Positions 7,359 through 16,419 of a stretch of DNA of 64,000 nt are shown in pieces. The DNA is from Catonella morbi ATCC 51271 (GTDB lineage: Bacteria > Bacillota > Clostridia > Lachnospirales > Lachnospiraceae): the NCBI RefSeq assembly GCF_000160035.2, contig NZ_KI535367.1, positions 124,001 to 188,000 on the forward strand. The letters are read 5' to 3'. The position numbers were made by a program, and so were the translations under genes. Numbering within the stretch: position 1 is the first letter of the stretch; every line of letters begins with the position of its first letter. Below the pieces are notes generated by a model, which was not told the origin of the DNA, did no database searches, and was given only the letters and a program-made list of their open reading frames with translations.

Positions 7359-8717
7359 TTGGAGAATGTTAAAAATTTAATTATAGGCTTTGGTAAAGCA
7401 GGAAAGACCCTTGCTGGTTTTTTAGGAAGCAGGGGAGAGAGCGTAGTTTTGGTTGAAAAAGATAAGAGGATGTATGGAGGAACCTGCATCAATGTGGGCT
7501 GTATTCCATCTAAGTTTTTATCCAACAAAGCTACACTCAGAAAAGTGTCAAATCTTGACAATGAAACCTACTATAAAGAGGCTGTTACAGCCAAGAAGGA
7601 ACTTATAGCTAAGCTTAATAAGGCAAATTATGATAAGGTGGCAGGAGTACCGAATGTAAAAATCATTGATGGAATTGCTTCATTTGTAAATGCTGATGTA
7701 GTTGAAGTAAAAACAGATTCGGAAGTTGTACAGATTCAGGCAGAGAGAATATTTATCAATACAGGTTTAGTTCCTGTTGTGCCTAAAATGGAAGGGCTTA
7801 ATTTATCAGAAAGGATTCATACCAGTGAAACTATAATGGATATGGAAACCTTCCCTGAGAGCCTGGCTATAGTAGGAAGCGGTTATATTGGTCTTGAATT
7901 TACAAGTACCTATTCGCTTTTTGGAAGCAAGGTTACGATATTTGGAGATAATCCAAAGTTTCTTCCGAGAGATGATGAGGATATAGCTGAGCTTGTGAAA
8001 ACTGAACTTGAAACACAGGGAGCTGAATTTAAGCTTGGAGTGAAAGTAAAGAAATTTGTAGAAGAAGCAGACGGAGTGAATCTTTATTTTGAAAATGCGG
8101 ACGGGAAAGAAGAAGTTCAGAAATTCTCCGCAGTCCTTGTGGCTACGGGAAGAAGACCTGATACCGCAGAACTTGCTCTTGATAAGGCGGGAGTCAGCCT
8201 CGGTGAGCATGGAGAAATCAAAGTAAATGACAGGCTTGAGACAAATGTGCCGCATATTTATGCTCTCGGGGATGTACATGGAGGACTTCAGTTTACTTAT
8301 CTTTCACTTGATGATTTCAGAATTATAAAGAGTGTACTGTTTAATGACGGTAAATATAATCTAAATGAGAGAAAACATATACCGTTTAATGTATTTGTAA
8401 TACCTTCACTGGCGAAGGTAGGAATGAATGAGACAGAAGCTAAGGCGGCCGGGGTTTCGTATAAGTTGGCTAAACTTCCTGTAATGGCAATTCCGAAAGC
8501 TAAAATACTCGGCAATCAGTCAGGGTTGTTTAAAGTTCTTATAGACGAAAATACCGGTAAAATACTTGGCGCAAACTTATTCGGAGTAGAGGCACATGAA
8601 ATAATAAACTTATTTACATTGGCTATGAACGAGGGTATAAGCTATGAGAGTTTAAGGGATCAGATTTATACACATCCGACCATGGCAGAATCCTTCAATG
8701 ATTTACTTAACATTTAA
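7359..8717 (+). CDS. FAD-dependent pyridine nucleotide-disulfide oxidoreductase (RclA/mercuric reductase-like)
   Basis: The 452-residue flavoenzyme contains GFGKAGKTLAG (FAD-binding Rossmann motif), the redox-active pair in GGTCINVGCIPSK, a central NAD(P)-binding VGSGYIGLEF, the second FAD motif YALGDVHGG, and a C-terminal dimer domain ending YTHPTMAES, which supplies the active-site His. No N-terminal metal-binding domain is present, so a true mercuric reductase is unlikely; RclA-like copper or thiol redox defence enzymes fit better. The start is TTG at 7359, chosen because AAGAGG lies eight bases upstream and the FAD motif begins within the first 15 residues. It stands alone between two terminators and the SPFH gene. 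Confidence 0.85.
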   Translation: MENVKNLIIGFGKAGKTLAGFLGSRGESVVLVEKDKRMYGGTCINVGCIPSKFLSNKATLRKVSNLDNETYYKEAVTAKKELIAKLNKANYDKVAGVPNVKIIDGIASFVNADVVEVKTDSEVVQIQAERIFINTGLVPVVPKMEGLNLSERIHTSETIMDMETFPESLAIVGSGYIGLEFTSTYSLFGSKVTIFGDNPKFLPRDDEDIAELVKTELETQGAEFKLGVKVKKFVEEADGVNLYFENADGKEEVQKFSAVLVATGRRPDTAELALDKAGVSLGEHGEIKVNDRLETNVPHIYALGDVHGGLQFTYLSLDDFRIIKSVLFNDGKYNLNERKHIPFNVFVIPSLAKVGMNETEAKAAGVSYKLAKLPVMAIPKAKILGNQSGLFKVLIDENTGKILGANLFGVEAHEIINLFTLAMNEGISYESLRDQIYTHPTMAESFNDLLNI

Positions 8718-8852
8718 CTGAAACTGTTCACAAAATATCCTGCAAATACAGTGATTATGAATTAACAATTATAAACCTTGCAGAAAATTAAACTTGATTT
8801 CAAATACTTTGAAATAAATATTATTTTTAATGAGAGAAAGGAAGGTAATAGA

Positions 8853-10040
8853 ATGGGACTTATTAAAGCATTAACAGGAGCGGTAGGCGGTACACTTGGG
8901 GATCAGTGGAAAGAGTATTTTTATTGCGAAGCACTTCCGGCTGATGTACTTGTAAGAAAAGGAATCAAGAGGGTAGGAGGAAGATCCTCTAACAAACATG
9001 GCAGTGACAATATAATTACAGACGGTTCGGGAATTGCTGTTGCAGACGGCCAGTGTATGATAATTGTAAATGACGGAAAGGTAGCCGAAATCTGTGCGGA
9101 GCCCGGTGAATATACCTTTAATTCCGGGGAGTCACCAACAGTATTCTCGGGAAGCCTTGGTGAGAGCGCAGGTGCCGTATTTAAGGATATGCTGTCAAGA
9201 TTCAGCCGTGGCGGAGAGGCAGGCAGGGATCAGAGGGTTTATTATTTCAACACTAAAGAGCTTACAGATAATAAATTCGGTACTCCTAATCCTATCCCTT
9301 TCAGAGTACTTGATATGAATGTAGGTCTTGACGTAGATGTATCCGTACGTTGTTCAGGTGTGTATTCATATAAAATACAGAACCCGATCCTTTTCTATCA
9401 GAACGTGTGCGGAAACATAGCTGATGAATATACAAGAGATGAGATAGACTCACAGCTTAAGACAGAGTTTGTATCCGCACTTCAGCCTGCTTTTGGTAAG
9501 CTTAGCGAACAGGGAATCAGACCTAGCGGACTTCCTGCTCATGCAATGGAACTTGCCGACCTTATGGATGAGGTACTTTCTAAAAAATGGAAGGAACTCA
9601 GAGGTCTTGATATAGTATCTGTAGCTCTCAATCCGATTACTCTTTCAGATGAGGATTCTGCCCTTATTAAGAACCTTCAGATGACAGGAGCTTTCAGAAA
9701 TCCTACTATGGCAGCTGCAAATCTTGCACAGGCTCAGGCAGATGCAATGAGGACTGCGGCAGGAAATTCAGGCGGTGCTATGATGGGCTTTATGGGATTG
9801 AATATGGCTAATCAGGCAGGCGGAATGAATGCCAATAATCTTTATCAGATGGGAGCTATGCAGGGCGGAGGACAGTATGGTCAGCCAATGCAGGGACAGT
9901 ACGGTCAGCAGATGAACGGCCAGCCGATGCAGGGACAGCAAGGCGGAGCAGAAGGCAGTGAAATTCAGTGGTTCTGCCCAAATTGCGGCAATAAAAATGC
10001 TGGTAATTTCTGTGTAAACTGCGGTTCTAAACGTCCTTAA
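8853..10040 (+). CDS. SPFH domain protein with C-terminal zinc ribbon (YdjI-like)
   Basis: The protein has 395 residues from the ATG at 8853 (AAAGGAAGG site); an in-frame start at 8778 adds an unrelated AT-rich tail and is rejected. The N-terminal two thirds are an SPFH/virion-core-like domain (MGLIKALTGAVGGTLGDQWK, common in YdjI-type proteins). Residues about 320-370 are rich in Gln, Gly and Met with QYGQPMQGQ repeats, and the end is a zinc ribbon, CPNCGNKNAG...CVNCGSK. In Bacillus, YdjI works with the membrane proteins YdjG and YdjH and a PspA-like protein in envelope stress. The next two genes here match YdjG and YdjH; no PspA homologue is in the window. Confidence 0.85.
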   Translation: MGLIKALTGAVGGTLGDQWKEYFYCEALPADVLVRKGIKRVGGRSSNKHGSDNIITDGSGIAVADGQCMIIVNDGKVAEICAEPGEYTFNSGESPTVFSGSLGESAGAVFKDMLSRFSRGGEAGRDQRVYYFNTKELTDNKFGTPNPIPFRVLDMNVGLDVDVSVRCSGVYSYKIQNPILFYQNVCGNIADEYTRDEIDSQLKTEFVSALQPAFGKLSEQGIRPSGLPAHAMELADLMDEVLSKKWKELRGLDIVSVALNPITLSDEDSALIKNLQMTGAFRNPTMAAANLAQAQADAMRTAAGNSGGAMMGFMGLNMANQAGGMNANNLYQMGAMQGGGQYGQPMQGQYGQQMNGQPMQGQQGGAEGSEIQWFCPNCGNKNAGNFCVNCGSKRP

Positions 10041-10064
10041 ATAATATTTTTACGCTTTGTAATC

Positions 10065-10098
10065 AGTGGTTGTCGAATACTTTTGACACCCACATCAT
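10065..10098. repeat. Dispersed hairpin repeat, family 2, copy 1
   Basis: TGTCGAATACTTTTGACA followed by CCCACATC, 25 bp after the SPFH gene. TGTC-AATACTTTTG-CACCCACATC is shared with the copy at 14999, and the core with the inverted copy near 38498. The sequence folds on itself (GTCGAA...TTTTGAC). Confidence 0.55.
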
Positions 10099-10115
10099 CC
10101 AATAATACTTACAGT

Positions 10116-10168
10116 CACAGACCGAAACCATTTTTGTGAGTATCGCACATAGGGTTAATAGGTCTGTG
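10116..10168. other. Long-loop inverted repeat before the zinc-ribbon gene
   Basis: CACAGACC (10116-10123) and GGTCTGTG (10161-10168) are perfect inverted repeats 37 bases apart, with an inner ACC/GGT pair. There is no T run after it, so it is not a standard terminator. It could be a 5' leader structure or operator of the gene at 10248. Confidence 0.35.
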
Positions 10169-10247
10169 TCCTGTCTGCAATTTGGCTTTAATCATTGAAT
10201 TAAGACTGAAAATAAGACTGAAATTTTAGGAGTAAGGGGGAAATTTT

Positions 10248-11321
10248 ATGGCTTTGATGGATTATAAGTGCCCCAACTGTGGCGGTGCGATAAAGTTTGA
10301 TACATCTCTCCAGAAAATGAAGTGTCCGTTCTGTGATACAGAATTTGATATGGATACTTTAAAAGGCTATGATGATATTCTTAATGGGGATGCCGAAGGG
10401 GAAATTAAATGGTCTGAACCTCAGGGAAAATGGGAAGACGGTGAGCAGGACGGAATGAACGTATATGTATGTAAGTCCTGTGGCGGAGAAATTGTCGGTG
10501 ATGATACAATGGGAGCAACATCCTGCCCATACTGTGACAATCCTATAGTTATGTCAGGTAAATGGGAGAAAGGACTGCGCCCTGATTTGGTTATTCCGTT
10601 TAAACTTGATAAAAAGCAGGCTAAAGCCGGATTTTCAAAATATCTGACAGGGAAGTTTCTGCTTCCGAAGGTATTTAAGTCTGAAAATCATATAGAAGAA
10701 ATTAAGGGGCTTTATGTACCTTTTTGGCTCTATGATGCAGATACAGACAGCAGAATAAGGTATAAGGCGGAAAAGGTAAGAACTTGGAGCGACGGTGATT
10801 ATCGCTATACCGAGACAAGCTACTTCTCAGTATTAAGAGGCGGAAAATATGATTTTAGAGCAGTCCCTGCCGATGCTTCCGAAAAGATGGATGATGTTCT
10901 TATGCAGTCAATAGAGCCTTATAACCTTAATGAAGCTGTAGATTTTCAGACAGCTTATCTTGCAGGCTTTCTGGCAGATAAGTATGATGTAAATGCTGAT
11001 GAGCAGAAGCAAGCTGTAAATGAACGTATAAAACATTCAGTAGAAGCAGCCTTTAGAAATACAGTTACTGGCTACAGCTCGGTAAGAGAAGAACAATCCA
11101 GTATAAATATTGATAATAAGCTGACAAGATATGCCCTTTATCCGACCTGGATACTTACTACCAAATGGCAGGGTAAGCCTTATATCTTTGCAATGAATGG
11201 GCAGACGGGTAAGTTTGTCGGTGACCTTCCTGTAGATAAGAGTCTGAGAGCTATGCTGTTTGCAGGCATAAGTGTTGTAACAGCCATAATTCTCTTTCTT
11301 ATTCTTTATTTTGTATTTTAG
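10248..11321 (+). CDS. Zinc-ribbon membrane protein (YdjG-like)
   Basis: The 357-residue protein opens with CPNCGGAIKF and CPFCDTEF, then a second pair CKSCGGEI and CPYCD (residues about 8-100), giving two zinc ribbons. A middle domain of about 200 residues follows, and one C-terminal transmembrane helix (LFAGISVVTAIILFLILYFV) anchors it. Bacillus YdjG has the same plan and recruits YdjI and YdjH to the membrane. GTAAGGGGG precedes the ATG, and the next gene begins 17 bp downstream, so the two are co-transcribed. The function is inferred from architecture and gene order. Confidence 0.75.
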   Translation: MALMDYKCPNCGGAIKFDTSLQKMKCPFCDTEFDMDTLKGYDDILNGDAEGEIKWSEPQGKWEDGEQDGMNVYVCKSCGGEIVGDDTMGATSCPYCDNPIVMSGKWEKGLRPDLVIPFKLDKKQAKAGFSKYLTGKFLLPKVFKSENHIEEIKGLYVPFWLYDADTDSRIRYKAEKVRTWSDGDYRYTETSYFSVLRGGKYDFRAVPADASEKMDDVLMQSIEPYNLNEAVDFQTAYLAGFLADKYDVNADEQKQAVNERIKHSVEAAFRNTVTGYSSVREEQSSINIDNKLTRYALYPTWILTTKWQGKPYIFAMNGQTGKFVGDLPVDKSLRAMLFAGISVVTAIILFLILYFVF

Positions 11322-11338
11322 AGGGGAGGGGATGAAAA

Positions 11339-12181
11339 ATGAAGAAAAATATAGTTTGCAGAAAAGTCTGCTTTTTCGTTGTGACTCTTATGCTTATGCT
11401 TTCATTTGCGGGCAGCTTTAGCTTTTCTATTGACAAGGCATATGCAGAGGGAAAATCGCGAAGGTTGGTGGATAATGCTGATGTACTTACCGATGAGGAA
11501 GAGGTGAATCTCTCTCAGAAGCTTGATGAAATCAGTGAAAGACAGAAGATAGATGTAGTTATTCTTACAGTCAAGGATGAAACCGATAAAAATAATATAA
11601 AAATGTATGCTGCCGATTATTATGATTACAACGGTTATGGATTTGGAGAAAATGCAGACGGTATTATTTTAGTAATGGACTATGGTACCAGAGCCTGGGG
11701 AATAGTTACAACCGGTAAGGGAATGAATATATTTACCGATGCGGGACAGGAATACATGACAAATAAATTTATGCATTATCTTTCTGACGGGGATACATAT
11801 AAAGGTTTTGAGACTTATGCAAATCTTTGTGATAAATTTATCGAACAATATGTTACAGAAGGTGAGGCTTATGATGTAGGCCATCTCCCAAAAGACAGAA
11901 ATATGCTTGTTGTCATTGGTGGTTCTGTTATACCTGCCCTCATTCTTGCCGCTATAATTTGTTCAATACTCACTTCTCAGCTAAAGACAGTGAGAGGACA
12001 GTACAAAGCGGATAACTATGCGGTTAAGGAAAGTTTTTATATCAGTGATGCTATGGACTTTTTCTTATATAAAAATGTTACCAGAACTAAGATAGAGAAG
12101 TCATCAAGTTCGTCAGGAGGAAGCAGCACTTTTACAGGCAGTTCGGGCAGATCACATGGAGGAAGCAGCGGCTCATTCTAA
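11339..12181 (+). CDS. TPM domain protein (YgcG/YdjH-like)
   Basis: The 280-residue protein has a signal peptide (VCFFVVTLMLMLSFAGSFSF, cleavage near AYAEG), an extracytoplasmic TPM domain (about 40-165, starting LVDNADVLTDEEE), a transmembrane helix (about 187-208) and a Ser/Gly-rich tail ending SGRSHGGSSGSF. TPM domains are linked to membrane protein quality control, and YdjH-type proteins partner YdjG and YdjI. The ATG at 11339 follows GGGGAGGGG. A terminator at 12257 closes the unit. Confidence 0.82.
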   Translation: MKKNIVCRKVCFFVVTLMLMLSFAGSFSFSIDKAYAEGKSRRLVDNADVLTDEEEVNLSQKLDEISERQKIDVVILTVKDETDKNNIKMYAADYYDYNGYGFGENADGIILVMDYGTRAWGIVTTGKGMNIFTDAGQEYMTNKFMHYLSDGDTYKGFETYANLCDKFIEQYVTEGEAYDVGHLPKDRNMLVVIGGSVIPALILAAIICSILTSQLKTVRGQYKADNYAVKESFYISDAMDFFLYKNVTRTKIEKSSSSSGGSSTFTGSSGRSHGGSSGSF

Positions 12182-12256
12182 ATAATACAAATAATTGTAA
12201 AGTCACTTGCTAAATCTTATAAAAACTCTATGATATTTATAGAGAACTAATAAAGT

Positions 12257-12290
12257 AAAGGTCACAGAAAGTTCTTCTGTGGCTTTTATT
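12257..12290 (+). terminator. Terminator of the SPFH/zinc-ribbon/TPM genes
   Basis: AAAG..CACAGAA pairs with TTCTGTG.CTTT around a five-base loop and runs into TTATTATT. A second hairpin (ATTACC..GGAAATTTTC..GGTAAT) follows immediately at about 12288-12320. Confidence 0.75.
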
Positions 12291-12374
12291 ATTACCGGGA
12301 AATTTTCGGGTAATAATAATCAAACAAATAGATTCAGGTACTTTTTATAATAAAGATAATTTTAGAGGGAAAAT

Positions 12375-14981
12375 ATGGAACATATAGTTTTTGGAATATT
12401 GGCACAGGTAGATGCGGGAAAGACTACCCTTTCCGAGGGTCTGCTTTTTTCGGCAGGAGCGCTTAAAAAAGCAGGAAGAGTGGACAAAAAAGATGCATTC
12501 TTAGATAATTATGAACTTGAAAGAGAAAGAGGAATCACTATTTTTTCTAAGCAGGCAGAATTCTCGGCTTACGGCAAAAGTTTCACGCTCTTGGACACTC
12601 CGGGACATGTGGACTTTTCGGTGGAAATGGAAAGGGTTCTTTCGGTACTTGATGTAGCAATTTTGGTTATAAGTGCCTCTGCAGGTGTTCAGTCTCAGGT
12701 GTCTGTTATTTGGAAGCTGCTTAAACATTATTCCATACCTACATATATTTTTGTAAATAAGATGGATCAGCCGGGAGCTTCAAAGGAGAATATATTAAAA
12801 GAGCTGAAAGAAAAACTTGATTCAAATATAATCGGCTATGCACAAAGCGCTTCGACAGAATATAATACCTTTCTTGAAGAAGTGTCTCTTTGCGATGAAA
12901 CCGTGCTTGAAAGCTATATGGCAGAAGGTGAAATAAAACTGTCGGAAATACAGGAGCTTATACAAAACCGTAAATTTTTTCCGGTATTTTTTGGTTCAGC
13001 CCTTAAAAATGAAGGGGTAGAGGAATTTCTTGAAAATTTTGCCAAGCTTACTGTTTGTCCTGTATATAAAACTGAATTTGCGGCAAGAGTTTTTAAAATA
13101 GCAAGAGATACGGCAGGCAATCGTCTTACCTATATGAAGCTTATGGGAGGCAGCCTGTCTGTCAGAGAAATGATAGGAGACGAAAAAGTCACCGGTATCA
13201 GGATGTATTCAGGTGAAAAATTTGAAAACCGAGATACGGTAAAGGCGGGAGAAGTCTGCGCTATAACAGGACTTAAGAACACAAAGGCAGGAGAGGGGCT
13301 TGGAAGCCTTGCAGGAACTAGGATGGGAAGTGTACTAAGACAGGTTATGAGTTATAGGGTGGAACTGCCTGAGAATGAGCCTGTTCATGTTTTTTTACCT
13401 AAGATTAAGGAGATTTCGGAGGAAATACCTGAACTTTCGGTAAAATATTCAGAGGATAAGAAGGAAATAAATATTTCTCTGATGGGAGAGGTTCAGACAG
13501 AGGTGCTTAAGCATCTAATAAAAGAAAGATACAATATAGATATAAATTTTGGAGAGGGGCATATCCTCTATAAAGAGACAATAGCCGATACGGTCTACGG
13601 AGAGGGGCATTTTGAGCCTTTAAGACATTATGCTGAGGTGGAGTTAAGACTTGAACCGGCTGAAAGGGGAAGCGGACTGAGCTTTGCAACAGAGGTCAGT
13701 GAGGATGAGCTTGCAATTAATTATCAAAAGTTAATTTTAAGCCATTTGGAAGAAAAAGAATATAAAGGTGTGCTTACAGGCTCACCTATTACAGATATGA
13801 AAATAACCTTAGTGGCAGGAAGGGCACATCTTAAGCATACTGAGGGAGGAGATTTCAGACAGGCTACCTATAGGGCGGTAAGACAGGGGCTTATGCAGGC
13901 AAGGCCGGTTTTGCTGGAGCCTGTATATGATTTTAAGCTGGAAGTGCCTGAAGAAGCCATAGGAAGGGCTATGACGGATATGGGCAAGATGAACGGCAAC
14001 TTTGCCTCGCCTGAAAATAAATCAGGAAAGGCTGTACTTACAGGGAAAATTCCTGTATCGGAAGTGAAAGACTATGCATTAGAACTGAGAGCTTACACAA
14101 AGGGAGAGGGACTTTTATCACTTAGCCCCTCTGATTATGAAGTCTGTCACAATGCAGAAGAAGTAATAGAAAGGTTTCAGTATTATCCTGAAGCAGACAT
14201 AGAAAATACGGCAGATTCAGTCTTTTGCTCACATGGGGCAGGTTTTGTAGTACCTTGGAATGAGGTAATAAATTATATGCATCTTCCGTATTTTGGAAAA
14301 GCTGCTGAGGAAGAAAGTGAAGAAGAGGCGTTTTTAAGATATGCAAACAGGGCAGAAAGTCAGGTGGGCAGTGACAGAGGAGAGGTCTTTTTAGGAACCG
14401 ATGAGATAGACAGTATACTAAACTCGGCGGTTTCCTCCAATAAGAAAAGGGAAGCTGAAACTGCAAGAAACCGCTGGAAAAACAGAGGAAAATCAGAGCC
14501 GGAAACAGTAGCAAATACCGTAAACTCTAAGATAAGAAGCAGTATAGGCAAAAATGACTATCTTCTGGTAGACGGCTACAATATTGTCTTTGCCTGGGAA
14601 GAACTGAAAGAACTCGCAGAGATAAACATAGACAGTGCCAGAGATAAACTTATAGAGAAACTGGCTAATTATCAGGGCTATAAAGGATGTAAGCTGATAC
14701 TGGTGTTTGATGCTTACAAGGTGCGTGGCGGTAAGGAAAATATTATAAAACAGGGGAATATGTGGATTGTGTATACCAAGGAGGCTGAGACAGCAGATCA
14801 GTATATAGCTAAAACCAGCTTAGAACTTACCAAGGAAGGCTTGGTAAGAGTGGCAACCTCTGATGCTTTGGTTCAAATGATAATCTTTGGAAGCGGTGCG
14901 GCCAGGATTTCAGCAAGGGAGTTAGAAGCCGAAGTTAAATATGTGGAAGGACTTATATCGGAAAAACTGGATAAAATGTAA
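12375..14981 (+). CDS. TetM-like translation GTPase fused to a NYN (YacP/Rae1-like) nuclease
   Basis: This is an 868-residue fusion. Residues 1-about 640 are an EF-G/TetM-like ribosomal GTPase with all G motifs: AQVDAGKTT (Gln where relatives have His), RGITI, DTPGHVDF, NKMD and GSALKNEG, followed by EF-G-like domains II-V. A charged linker (about 650-725) leads to a NYN domain (727-868) with the acidic residues of YacP/Rae1 nucleases: D733 in DGYNIV, D779 in VFDA, D808 in ETADQ and D830 in ATSD. Rae1 cuts mRNA in the ribosomal A site, so this fusion probably couples ribosome binding to mRNA cleavage or rescue. TetM-like proteins are often annotated as tetracycline resistance; nothing here supports that specifically. 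It is a single gene with a GAGGGAAAAT site. Confidence 0.85.
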   Translation: MEHIVFGILAQVDAGKTTLSEGLLFSAGALKKAGRVDKKDAFLDNYELERERGITIFSKQAEFSAYGKSFTLLDTPGHVDFSVEMERVLSVLDVAILVISASAGVQSQVSVIWKLLKHYSIPTYIFVNKMDQPGASKENILKELKEKLDSNIIGYAQSASTEYNTFLEEVSLCDETVLESYMAEGEIKLSEIQELIQNRKFFPVFFGSALKNEGVEEFLENFAKLTVCPVYKTEFAARVFKIARDTAGNRLTYMKLMGGSLSVREMIGDEKVTGIRMYSGEKFENRDTVKAGEVCAITGLKNTKAGEGLGSLAGTRMGSVLRQVMSYRVELPENEPVHVFLPKIKEISEEIPELSVKYSEDKKEINISLMGEVQTEVLKHLIKERYNIDINFGEGHILYKETIADTVYGEGHFEPLRHYAEVELRLEPAERGSGLSFATEVSEDELAINYQKLILSHLEEKEYKGVLTGSPITDMKITLVAGRAHLKHTEGGDFRQATYRAVRQGLMQARPVLLEPVYDFKLEVPEEAIGRAMTDMGKMNGNFASPENKSGKAVLTGKIPVSEVKDYALELRAYTKGEGLLSLSPSDYEVCHNAEEVIERFQYYPEADIENTADSVFCSHGAGFVVPWNEVINYMHLPYFGKAAEEESEEEAFLRYANRAESQVGSDRGEVFLGTDEIDSILNSAVSSNKKREAETARNRWKNRGKSEPETVANTVNSKIRSSIGKNDYLLVDGYNIVFAWEELKELAEINIDSARDKLIEKLANYQGYKGCKLILVFDAYKVRGGKENIIKQGNMWIVYTKEAETADQYIAKTSLELTKEGLVRVATSDALVQMIIFGSGAARISARELEAEVKYVEGLISEKLDKM

Positions 14982-14997
14982 AAGAGAAATGTATCAT

Positions 14998-15031
14998 TGG
15001 GTGTCAAATACTTTTGGCACCCACATCTTAT
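14998..15031. repeat. Dispersed hairpin repeat, family 2, copy 2
   Basis: GGGTGTCAAATACTTTTGGC then ACCCACATC, 17 bp after the GTPase-NYN stop. The arms GGTGTCAAA and TTTGGCACC pair with one G-T pair. It is nearly identical to the copy at 10065. Confidence 0.6.
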
Positions 15032-15113
15032 TAGTAATAATCATCATATGTAATAAAGCTAATAATCACAAAATCACAAAAATCACAAAAATTACAAAAA
15101 ACTAAAAATATCA

Positions 15114-15179
15114 TTGACTTTTGGATTTGGGAGGAGTATTATATTTAGCATAATTAAACCTATAAAACAACTAGGTTAA
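15114..15179 (+). promoter_or_regulatory. cysK promoter with palindrome in the 5' leader
   Basis: TTGACT (15114-15119), a 17-base spacer and TATTAT (15137-15142). About 8-15 bp past the expected start point an inverted repeat, AACCTA (15157-15162) and TAGGTT (15172-15177), could be an operator. A/C-rich direct repeats of AATCACAAA lie just upstream (about 15063-15100). Confidence 0.6.
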
Positions 15180-15226
15180 ATAGGAATTAAAAAATGTATC
15201 AATTTATGCCAAGGAAGGAGAAAATT

Positions 15227-16159
15227 ATGGCTATTTATAAGAAGATAACAGAAATAATAGGAAAGACACCTCTTTTAGAACTTACCAATTATGAGGAGAA
15301 ACATAAGATTAATGCGACTATTCTTGCAAAATTAGAGTATTTCAATCCTGCAGGCTCAGTAAAGGACAGGATTGCACTCAGTATGATAGAAACAGCAGAG
15401 AAAAGAGGGGAGCTTAAGCCGGGTTCGGTTATAATTGAACCGACCAGCGGCAATACAGGTATAGGACTTGCTTCGGTAGCTGCATCTAAAGGATACAGGA
15501 TAATCATTACCATGCCTGACACTATGAGTGTAGAGCGCAGAAATCTGCTTAAGGCTTATGGAGCAGAGCTTGTGCTTACGGATGGAACAAAGGGAATGAA
15601 GGGAGCCATAGCAAAGGCTGAAGAACTTGCTAAGGAAACAGAAAACAGCTTCATTCCGGGACAGTTTGAGAATCCTGCAAATCCGGAGATACACAGAAAA
15701 ACTACGGGGCCTGAAATCTGGGAAGATACAGAAGGAAAGGTAGACATACTGGTAGCCGGAGTCGGTACGGGAGGAACTGTTTCAGGAGCAGGTGAATATC
15801 TTAAATCAAAGAATCCTAATGTAAAGGTGGTAGCGGTAGAACCTGTAGGATCGGCTGTACTTTCTGGCGGAGCTCCGGGTCCTCATAAGATTCAGGGTAT
15901 AGGTGCCGGTTTTATTCCAAAGGCGCTTAATACTGAAATTTATGATGAGATTATTCAAATAGAAAATGAGGAAGCGCTTGAAACCGGAAGAGAAATAGCA
16001 AGGACTGAGGGAGTCCTTGTGGGAATATCTTCGGGAGCCGCAGTTATTGCAGCCAAAAAACTGGCAGAAAGGCCTGAAAATAAAGGGAAAGTAATAGTTG
16101 CGATTTTACCTGATACAGGTGACAGATATCTCTCTACAGCCCTTTTTGATGAAGCATAA
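15227..16159 (+). CDS. cysK: Cysteine synthase (O-acetylserine sulfhydrylase)
   Basis: The 310-residue PLP enzyme makes cysteine from O-acetylserine and sulfide. The PLP lysine lies in [11 protein letters not shown] (about residue 43), the substrate loop is [12 protein letters not shown], the phosphate-binding loop is [10 protein letters not shown], and the C-terminal region carries GISSGAA. The length is usual for CysK. The ATG at 15227 is chosen over the upstream one at 15194 because AGGAAGGAG is six bases away and the protein then starts like other CysK proteins ([19 protein letters not shown]). It has its own promoter at 15114. Confidence 0.96.
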   Translation: MAIYKKITEIIGKTPLLELTNYEEKHKINATILAKLEYFNPAGSVKDRIALSMIETAEKRGELKPGSVIIEPTSGNTGIGLASVAASKGYRIIITMPDTMSVERRNLLKAYGAELVLTDGTKGMKGAIAKAEELAKETENSFIPGQFENPANPEIHRKTTGPEIWEDTEGKVDILVAGVGTGGTVSGAGEYLKSKNPNVKVVAVEPVGSAVLSGGAPGPHKIQGIGAGFIPKALNTEIYDEIIQIENEEALETGREIARTEGVLVGISSGAAVIAAKKLAERPENKGKVIVAILPDTGDRYLSTALFDEA

Positions 16160-16236
16160 GTAGAATTTTATTTTAATGAATTTGATATTACCGGGCATCT
16201 ATAAAATTATGTAATTGGATATCTGTAGCTTGTTAT

Positions 16237-16269
16237 GATATTTCACAAGATGTTTCGTGAATAATTTGG
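16237..16269. repeat. Dispersed palindromic repeat, family 1, copy A
   Basis: GATATTTCACAAGATGTTTC then GTGAATAATTTGG, identical except for one base to 50867-50899. It carries the right arm (GTGAATAATT) of the family-1 palindrome and lies between cysK and the terminator at 16279. Confidence 0.65.
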
Positions 16270-16278
16270 ATTACAGGA

Positions 16279-16350
16279 TAAAGAGCCATGAATGTGTATT
16301 TCTTTCCTTAAACAGGAAAAATGCATTTCACAGGCTCTTTATTTATGTTT
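16279..16350 (+). terminator. Terminator between cysK and the DUF4317 gene
   Basis: AAAGAGCC (16280-16287) pairs with GGCTCTTT (16333-16340). A long imperfect inner stem (TGAATGTGTATTTC with AAATGCATTTCACA, closed by TTCC/GGAA) lies between, and ATTTATGTTTT follows. Confidence 0.75.
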
Positions 16351-16419
16351 TAATATTTGTTATAATAAGAAATCGTGATAAATAATAATCGGTTCACAAC
16401 CTAAATAAAAGGTGATAAT

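Noticed and set aside
8778-8852. Extended start of the SPFH gene
   Set aside because: The extra 25 residues are AT-rich leader sequence; the ATG at 8853 has the ribosome binding site and matches the family start.
12375-14981. Calling the TetM-like gene a tetracycline resistance gene
   Set aside because: General similarity only; the fused NYN domain and the Gln in the P-loop motif argue for a housekeeping ribosome role. Resistance cannot be inferred from sequence.
15063-15100. A/C-rich direct repeats (AATCACAAA) as a CRISPR or origin-like array
   Set aside because: The repeats are about 9 bp, irregular and without spacers; probably a low-complexity upstream region of cysK.
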